This document shows positions 6,465 through 11,197 of a stretch of 11,197 nt of DNA, in pieces (position 1 is the first letter of the stretch; every line of letters begins with the position of its first letter). The notes below the pieces were generated by a model that worked only from the letters and a program-made list of their open reading frames with translations, was not told where the DNA came from and ran no database searches. The stretch spans positions 1-11,197 of the forward strand of contig JAJZQA010000048.1 of the NCBI GenBank assembly GCA_021810985.1, in the 5' to 3' direction. The stretch is from Deltaproteobacteria bacterium. GTDB taxonomy: Bacteria > Desulfobacterota > Desulfuromonadia > Geobacterales > Geobacteraceae. The position numbers were made by a program, and so were the translations under genes.

Positions 6465-6492
6465 ATTTTATCTCAAGGAAATAATATGTCAA
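6465..6492 (-). promoter_or_regulatory. strong sigma-70 promoter of the diguanylate cyclase gene, overlapping the repressor start
   Basis: On the minus strand a perfect TTGACA (6492-6487) and TAAAAT (6470-6465, five of six) are separated by 16 bp. Transcription would begin near 6458, with a leader of about 88 nt. The -35 box covers the second and third bases of the repressor ATG (6486-6488) and the next codons, and the spacer covers its ribosome-binding site. Polymerase here would directly interfere with the divergent gene. Confidence 0.6.
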
Positions 6493-7127
6493 GTAAAAAA
6501 AATCACGCAGAGATAGGGTCGCGGATCAAAGAGATTCGTTTGTCCCGAGGCCTTACGCAAAAGGCCTTTGCCTCTTCGCTCGGCATTGTTCAAGGTTTTC
6601 TCAGCGATGTCGAGCGAGGCCGCAAGCTTCCTTCCGAAACTCTTTTGATAGCGCTATGTCATCTCTACGAGATAAGTGAGGAGTGGCTGTTTACCGGTGA
6701 AGGAGAGATTTCACGGAAAGTATTCCCCCGGGAAGAGATGGAAAAGTTCGTTGCCTCAACGATACCGCTTCTGAAGAGGGTGCCGCCGGAATTTCCGGAG
6801 GGAATCGGAGATCAGGATATTTATGATCGCATTTCCCTTCCCGGAATTCCCGAAGGATGTTATGCCTTTTTCTTTTACGGAAACTTCATGGCGCCGACGG
6901 TTCATGATGGCGATATTGTCATTTTTACGGAACATCAGGACTTTGCCAATGGAGATATCGTACTGTTGAACAACCTGTGGGGTGAGACAATCCTGCGGAG
7001 ATACCGGATGAAAGACAATGAAGTTCTGCTTTCGCCCGACAATCCCCTCTACCGTCCGTTTCGGTTGGAGAAAGACACCCGGATATTCGGCAAGGTTATC
7101 GAGATCTGGCGAAAGATTAAATTTTAG
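6486..7127 (+). CDS. LexA/CI-like repressor: XRE helix-turn-helix plus inactive S24-like domain
   Basis: This 213-residue transcription regulator has an N-terminal XRE helix-turn-helix (about 10-64; second helix at LTQKAFASSLG, recognition helix at IVQGFLSDVERGR). A linker and a C-terminal S24/LexA-type beta domain (about 114-213) follow. The S24 signature is recognisable as YGNFMAPTVHDGD (131-143), then GDIVLLNN and SPDNPLYRPF. The nucleophile Ser of GxSM is Phe134, and the Lys of the usual VKRL is Arg171 (LRRY), so self-cleavage is not expected. No Ala-Gly cleavage pair appears in the linker. The domain probably serves dimerisation or ligand sensing. AAGGA 6 nt before the ATG supports the start. 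It is divergent from the cyclase gene and overlaps its promoter, making that gene a likely target alongside autoregulation. Both roles are inferred. Confidence 0.88.
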   Translation: MSSKKNHAEIGSRIKEIRLSRGLTQKAFASSLGIVQGFLSDVERGRKLPSETLLIALCHLYEISEEWLFTGEGEISRKVFPREEMEKFVASTIPLLKRVPPEFPEGIGDQDIYDRISLPGIPEGCYAFFFYGNFMAPTVHDGDIVIFTEHQDFANGDIVLLNNLWGETILRRYRMKDNEVLLSPDNPLYRPFRLEKDTRIFGKVIEIWRKIKF

Positions 7128-7171
7128 CGAAGTGGCACTAGCTTTGTTTCGTTAGCCGGAATGGTGGACAG

Positions 7172-7211
7172 AAAAAGAGCGAGGTCTCAACAGGGGCCTC
7201 GCTCTTTTTTT
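7172..7211. terminator. bidirectional intrinsic terminator between the repressor and ydbL-like genes
   Basis: GAGCGAGG (7177-7184) pairs perfectly with CCTCGCTC (7197-7204) across a 12-nt loop. Seven T residues follow on the plus strand (7205-7211) and five A residues precede it (7172-7176), so it can stop transcription from both converging genes. It lies about 50 bp past the repressor stop and about 15 bp past the minus-strand gene's stop. Confidence 0.9.
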
Positions 7212-7225
7212 GTCTGGTTCAGGAA

Positions 7226-7864
7226 CTATTTCTGGACCCAGCGTCCGTTGGCCAGTTGAATCCACCAGCCTGTTTTTGCCTCATCACGCTTGGTGTCGGC
7301 GTAGGTTGCCGCTGCCTTTGACAGCACCTGACTCAACGCATCTTTTGTTTCCGGTTGTTTGTTCACACGCAGAATTGCTTTTGCCATGTTGATAATAACG
7401 GTTTTGCGGTTAGTGTTTTCCCCCTGAACGATTGCCTGGGCACTTGCCGCTTTCGACTGATCGCGAACAACGACGCGTCCGTCGGCCGCTTCGCCGATTG
7501 CTCCGCTGTCACGCAGTGCATTCAACTGAGGAAGCCGGGCACGCATCTCGTCGTATGCCTGCTGAACTTCCGGGATTCCGGCCAGTTCCGCCGCCAGTTT
7601 GCTTCCCAGGTCGTCCTGAGCCCAGGCCTCGTTGGCAAAACTGATTGAGTGAAGGAAACTGAGCGGTTTTTCGGCCGGCTTCTGTTGCTCGGGCAAAGGT
7701 TGCTTCTCTTCTTTCGGTTCCTGCTTCAGGAGCATTTCATCCAAGGATTGGTAGGCCTGTTTTACGTCTTTCTCCGGGAAATATACATTGACCGTGATAA
7801 ACGCGCATGCGGCCAGAAGTCCCGTTGCTGCGGCAATGATCCAGCGTGTGAGAGTTTTTTTCAT
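7226..7864 (-). CDS. YdbL-like DUF1318 lipoprotein with a YnbE-like N-terminal strand
   Basis: This is a 212-residue lipoprotein. The signal peptide ends in lipobox LAAC with Cys20, followed at once by the strand-like FITVNVYFPEK (22-32). A charged Lys/Glu/Pro/Gln linker spans about 46-67. The DUF1318/YdbL domain spans about 83-212, with LNALRDSGAIGEAADGRVVVRD (115-135) and the terminal GWWIQLANGRWVQK. In E. coli, YdbL is a periplasmic chaperone-like partner of YdbH (AsmA-like) and the small lipoprotein YnbE. Here the lipidated strand and the YdbL domain are on one chain, and an AsmA-like gene lies just upstream. An AWA-Q sequence (80-83) at the junction resembles a signal-peptidase site and may be a relic of fusion. 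I chose the ATG at 7864 because GGAGG precedes it by 5 nt and the encoded MKKTLTRW is a proper signal start; an in-frame ATG four codons earlier overlaps that site. Confidence 0.85.
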   Translation of the reverse strand: MKKTLTRWIIAAATGLLAACAFITVNVYFPEKDVKQAYQSLDEMLLKQEPKEEKQPLPEQQKPAEKPLSFLHSISFANEAWAQDDLGSKLAAELAGIPEVQQAYDEMRARLPQLNALRDSGAIGEAADGRVVVRDQSKAASAQAIVQGENTNRKTVIINMAKAILRVNKQPETKDALSQVLSKAAATYADTKRDEAKTGWWIQLANGRWVQK

Positions 7865-7869
7865 GACAA

Positions 7870-7874
7870 CCTCC
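7870..7874 (-). promoter_or_regulatory. ribosome-binding site deciding the ydbL-like start
   Basis: On the minus strand GGAGG lies 5 nt before the ATG at 7864. It overlaps the alternative in-frame ATG at 7876, which has no upstream site of its own. Confidence 0.7.
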
Positions 7875-7897
7875 ATTTTTCATTGACTTTACGTCGA

Positions 7898-7926
7898 AAT
7901 ATACCACAGCCGGGCAGGGAAACAAA
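7898..7926 (-). promoter_or_regulatory. extended -10 promoter of the ydbL-like gene
   Basis: On the minus strand TGG directly precedes TATATT (7903-7898), which is a TGn extended -10 with five of six consensus bases. TTTGTT or TTGTTT about 16-17 bp upstream is a weak -35. Transcription would begin near 7891. The gene could thus be expressed apart from the AsmA-like gene upstream. Confidence 0.45.
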
Positions 7927-7944
7927 GCTGGGAAGAGATCTGTT

Positions 7945-7954
7945 CCTGATCAGG
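7945..7954. repeat. 10-bp perfect palindrome between the AsmA-like and ydbL-like genes
   Basis: CCTGATCAGG lies about 20 bp upstream of the -35 region of the putative ydbL-like promoter. It could be an operator. It has no loop or T-tract and so is not a terminator. Confidence 0.25.
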
Positions 7955-8002
7955 TTGTCTTCCGGGAAGTAACGGCAGGTGGCGGAGTACGTCCCGTTCC
8001 GT

Positions 8003-11000
8003 TTATTCAAGCCACTTCAGATCAGTTTGTAGCGGTGCTGTCCCTTGTCCGTTTCCTTTACCCCGGGCAGCTGCATCGCGGATTGAGGCGAAAAGGTGGT
8101 CGAGGGCGATCCGATTCTGCACCGGTGCAACGGAAACACTCAGATCCTTCATGCCCAGTAAGTTCGTGTGCGATATGTCCAGCCTCTCGAAAGTAAGATA
8201 GTTGCGCTGGAGATAGGCGATTATTTCTCCGTTATCATAGGAACGGTCATTCTGGAAAAAGAAGCCGCGCAGCTTCTTACCGGCCAGTTTCTGGAGGAAT
8301 TCCTTGCTGACCAGCATTTCCTCATCTTTGCCGCTGCGGGTCCAGAGATTTACATAGCCATTCAGCTCCTTCAGGCCGCTTTGTTCGTTTTTCAGGCTGA
8401 GAATACCGTCAACCCTGCCGGTGATATAGCCTTTTATCGCAGGAAAAGAATTGCACAATTCTTTCAGGCTGACGTCATTGAGAAGGATGTCGGCGCCATA
8501 TTTCGGTGTGCCGTTCAAAATCAGATAGCCGCTGCCCAAGAGCCTTCCGTCGTACAACTTCACTTCGAGGGGTGAAACCCTTATGAGCCCTCTGGATGCA
8601 GTGATGAAGAGAGAAAGTTCCCCTGTTTCAAATGCACCGAAGCGGAGTGAACTGATCGATAAGCGTTTTTCTGACCCGGGAACTTTGCTCTGAGCTTGCA
8701 GCAACCGGGCATAGTTTTCTCTACTGTATCTGAGCCGCGGGCGCTCCGGTTCCGTACGCAGCCCGGGAATTTCCAGGGAGATGGGGAGGCTGCCGGCAAT
8801 TCCGCTAACGGTAATTTTCTGGGAGGGAATTTCCAGAGAAGCTGATTCCAGAGCAAGATCGCCGTTGATGCGGGTGCTGGTGTCATCGAGGTTGACAGAG
8901 CCTGCCAGGGAGAAGTTCCCTGCGCAGGAGGCTTCCTGCAGATGTCGGGGCAGCGCGTTGGCAAAGGCATCAAGCAGTGAATTGATTGGGGTGGACGGCA
9001 TGGCCAAAGACAAGGTACCTGATCTGCCGGCAGAGGCAAAATTCTCTATTGTGCCTTCAATCCGCAAAGACGGTCCCTGGGGCTGGCTCAGGATGGCTTT
9101 TCGAATTTTCAGCGTTCGGCCGTCGAGCGTCGACTCGAGCGAGGCGGCGATTCCCGATACCAGAGTTTTTCCCGTGGCGTTTTTCAAGGAGATCTCGTGC
9201 CCGGTTACCGCAAGATTTCCCCTGACCCCGCTCTTTTGCGTATACCTGCCATGCGAATGGAGGTCTGCCGTCCCGGCCGCGATGCGAGCTGCGAATTTCT
9301 TGGGGAGAAATCCTTCAAGTAGTTCAAGCTGCTGCTTCAGGAGGCTGGCGGAGAAAGTAATTTCCCTGGCTTTGGAAAATATCTCAGTAGTGACTCGACC
9401 GGAAAGTGTTCCTCCAAGAGAGAGTCCCTTGATGTCCGCTTGGGCATGAGTCCCGTTGGCGGCGAGGTGAATGGTCCCTGATGCCAAAGAGTGGTTTCTG
9501 AATGCCAGAGAGGTAATGGTAAGGTCTGATTTGCCGTGAAGGAACTGCTTTTGATTAACGGTGGAGTACTGTGCGTCGATTTGTCCTGCTATACCGGACA
9601 CGGCCAGATCGCCGCTTTTGAGATCTGCTCCGGAAAACGTGGCCAAGAGAGCGGTCCGGCCTTTAGACTCGTTTTTTTGGGGAATTCTTGCGGTTATCCG
9701 ATTGGTTCGGAGGCGACTGGGGCCATAGCCGAGTACAAGGTTTCGAATTGTAGCTTCCCGGTTATCCAAGGAGAATCCGGCACTGGCTTCAAAGGGCTTC
9801 TTGGCGAACTTTCCACCGGACGCTTTCAGCGAACCGGCAACGGAATAAGTGCCGGTGTCTTTTTGAATGGTTGAGAGAATCAACCCCTTCTTGAGAAAAA
9901 TCTTCTTGTTGGCAGATTCGGCCGCGGTTGAGTTCAAGTCCAGCGTAACCGTGCCACGGAATTTCCCTGGTGAGAAACCGGAAAATTTTGCTTCGGCAGA
10001 TACTTTACCGGAGGTCATGCGTGTCGTGGCCGGCTGTTTTGCCAGAAAGCTGTTCATGGCAGTAAGCGGAACCTCGTCCGCGGAACAGCTGAAGGTAAAA
10101 GGTACTGCCGCGGTGTCCCGGTACTGAAAAGAGCCAGTGACCGGAATCCCGCTCAGCAGCGCATTGATGGTTGGCGCAGCAACATCTGTCGGCTTGAAGC
10201 GCGGGCTGAAACGAGCGCTGAACGGGAGGGAAACGGCCTCGATCAGGGCACTGTCGTGCCGGCCTTCGGAAAACACCTTGCCGGTAACCTGCCAGTCTTT
10301 CGGCAATTTTTTCAAGGAAAAATCGGCGGCCCCGCCGGCAAGGATCAACTGTTGCGACTTTTTCAGGGTGACACTTCTGAAGGCCAGTTCACCGGAGGCA
10401 GCGGTTATTCCTTTGGCAGGATTTCCGGTCAACTGGAAGCCGCGGGAGTACATTTCTCCGGACAGAGTGGCGCCTCGCCGGTTATTTTCCGAAAGCAGCG
10501 CTGAAAGAGTGCCGAGGTCGACCCTGTCAGGGGCCAGCTTTACGGTATAGGTACGGTCTTTCCGTACGTGTTGCATCGAGCCGCTGGCCCTGAGTGTAAT
10601 GACGTTATCGATCGTAAGGTTTGAGCGGATGAGTTCCGCGCTGTCCGGTACGGAGTTGTAGCGGGCTTCAACATCGAGGTGGCCTTTGAGCGGCAGCTTT
10701 CCGCCGGGAATCGTGAGGGCAAGTTCCTTGAAGGTAGCTGCTGCCCGTACTGAGAGGAGCCTGTTGCGCAGAGCCACCGAAAAAGTCAGCTTCGCCCGGG
10801 CATTCTCCAGCTGAAGGGGTGCTGTGCCCCGCAGGAGCTTTTGCAGCGGGGCAAGGGAAACACCCGGGGCGTCAGCCACGACATGAAAAACAGGATTACT
10901 GCCCAGTTGGCCTTGTGCGGTCAAGCGAAGAGGGTTTCCCGCGGCATCTTTTCCTGAAAGCATCAGTTTCGAAGACGATGTCCCCTTGGTGGAGAAGTCG

Positions 11001-11197
11001 GTAAGGGTCACGCCAAGTGTGTCGAGTGTGTGCCCGTTGAACTGGAGAGATGCATCCTGTAAGGATAAATGCCTGATAAAAACTTCTTCCGAGGGTTTCA
11101 CTTTCTTTTTCGTCAGACGCTTCAGGAGATCCGAGAAGTTCCAGGTGCCGCTGGAATTCTTTTCCGCAACGATGCCCAGGCCGGCAATTTCCAGCCT
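8003..11197 (-). CDS. large AsmA/YdbH-like intermembrane lipid-transport protein, partial (N-terminus beyond window)
   Basis: The frame is open to the right edge, so the N-terminus is missing; 1064 residues and the stop are present. A GTG at 11101 begins an apparent open frame, but the codons beyond it read on as RLEIAGLGIVAEKNSSGTWN, the typical AsmA segment ending in GTWNF..LL, so the start lies outside. The protein is a long series of amphipathic beta-strand repeats (xLxVxGxL patterns) without enzyme motifs, as expected for a bridge with a lipid-conducting groove between inner and outer membranes. The C-terminal region carries PAIKGYITGRVDGILSL and YLQRNYLTFERLDISHTNLL, typical of AsmA-like C-terminal domains. 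The missing part probably holds the inner-membrane anchor. The YdbL-like lipoprotein gene follows 138 bp downstream in the same direction, matching the ydbH-ynbE-ydbL arrangement. Lipid transport is inferred from that family. Confidence 0.85.
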   Translation of the reverse strand, partial: RLEIAGLGIVAEKNSSGTWNFSDLLKRLTKKKVKPSEEVFIRHLSLQDASLQFNGHTLDTLGVTLTDFSTKGTSSSKLMLSGKDAAGNPLRLTAQGQLGSNPVFHVVADAPGVSLAPLQKLLRGTAPLQLENARAKLTFSVALRNRLLSVRAAATFKELALTIPGGKLPLKGHLDVEARYNSVPDSAELIRSNLTIDNVITLRASGSMQHVRKDRTYTVKLAPDRVDLGTLSALLSENNRRGATLSGEMYSRGFQLTGNPAKGITAASGELAFRSVTLKKSQQLILAGGAADFSLKKLPKDWQVTGKVFSEGRHDSALIEAVSLPFSARFSPRFKPTDVAAPTINALLSGIPVTGSFQYRDTAAVPFTFSCSADEVPLTAMNSFLAKQPATTRMTSGKVSAEAKFSGFSPGKFRGTVTLDLNSTAAESANKKIFLKKGLILSTIQKDTGTYSVAGSLKASGGKFAKKPFEASAGFSLDNREATIRNLVLGYGPSRLRTNRITARIPQKNESKGRTALLATFSGADLKSGDLAVSGIAGQIDAQYSTVNQKQFLHGKSDLTITSLAFRNHSLASGTIHLAANGTHAQADIKGLSLGGTLSGRVTTEIFSKAREITFSASLLKQQLELLEGFLPKKFAARIAAGTADLHSHGRYTQKSGVRGNLAVTGHEISLKNATGKTLVSGIAASLESTLDGRTLKIRKAILSQPQGPSLRIEGTIENFASAGRSGTLSLAMPSTPINSLLDAFANALPRHLQEASCAGNFSLAGSVNLDDTSTRINGDLALESASLEIPSQKITVSGIAGSLPISLEIPGLRTEPERPRLRYSRENYARLLQAQSKVPGSEKRLSISSLRFGAFETGELSLFITASRGLIRVSPLEVKLYDGRLLGSGYLILNGTPKYGADILLNDVSLKELCNSFPAIKGYITGRVDGILSLKNEQSGLKELNGYVNLWTRSGKDEEMLVSKEFLQKLAGKKLRGFFFQNDRSYDNGEIIAYLQRNYLTFERLDISHTNLLGMKDLSVSVAPVQNRIALDHLFASIRDAAARGKGNGQGTAPLQTDLKWLE

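Noticed and set aside
2168..7963. ACAACCTGATCAG shared by the transporter start (near 2168) and the minus strand of the 7865-8002 gap
   Set aside because: One copy is ordinary coding sequence (Asn-Leu-Ile-Ser), so it is more likely chance than a shared operator.
8003..11101. Treating the GTG at 11101 as the true start of the AsmA-like protein
   Set aside because: The frame continues to the window edge with family-typical sequence (GTWNF..LL), so the gene is partial and its start lies outside.

Overview
The window (11,197 bp, GC in the mid-50s by eye) is ordinary-looking chromosomal DNA of a Gram-negative bacterium. Outer-membrane and periplasmic genes (RlpA, an AsmA-like giant, a lipidated DUF1318 protein) and the gene styles suggest a Desulfuromonadota/Geobacter-type deltaproteobacterium. 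That assignment is inference. I see no tRNA, rRNA, CRISPR array, insertion sequence or phage gene.

Layout. (1) Positions 23-1224, minus strand: a two-gene operon of a class I SAM methyltransferase with a CmoA-like outline and a GNAT acetyltransferase, coupled by an ATGA overlap. (2) Positions 1413-3462, plus strand: the RlpA lytic transglycosylase lipoprotein, then a concentrative nucleoside transporter (CNT/NupC family) 13 nt downstream. The two blocks diverge from a shared intergenic region. (3) Positions 3543-4310, minus strand: an unrecognised exported protein anchored by a C-terminal membrane segment, with its own promoter and terminator. (4) Positions 4674-5117, plus strand: ssb. It overlaps tail-to-tail by 97 bp with a membrane diguanylate cyclase (5021-6370, minus strand). 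(5) Positions 6486-7127, plus strand: a LexA/CI-like repressor (XRE HTH plus S24-like fold) whose peptidase Ser and Lys both appear replaced. It is divergent from the cyclase, and the cyclase promoter lies across the repressor's start codon. A strong bidirectional terminator follows. (6) Positions 7226-11197, minus strand: a YdbL-like (DUF1318) lipoprotein downstream of a very large AsmA/YdbH-like protein that runs off the right edge. This pair resembles the enterobacterial ydbH-ynbE-ydbL locus, which is implicated in lipid transport between the inner and outer membranes. Here the YnbE-like and YdbL-like parts seem to sit on one polypeptide.

Much of the window concerns the cell envelope: peptidoglycan cutting at the septum, inner-to-outer membrane lipid traffic, nucleoside uptake and c-di-GMP signalling. 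The points most worth a second look are the apparent YnbE-YdbL fusion beside its AsmA-like partner, the changed substrate-site signature of the CNT transporter, the inactive S24 repressor overlapping the cyclase promoter, and the ssb/cyclase antisense coding overlap.
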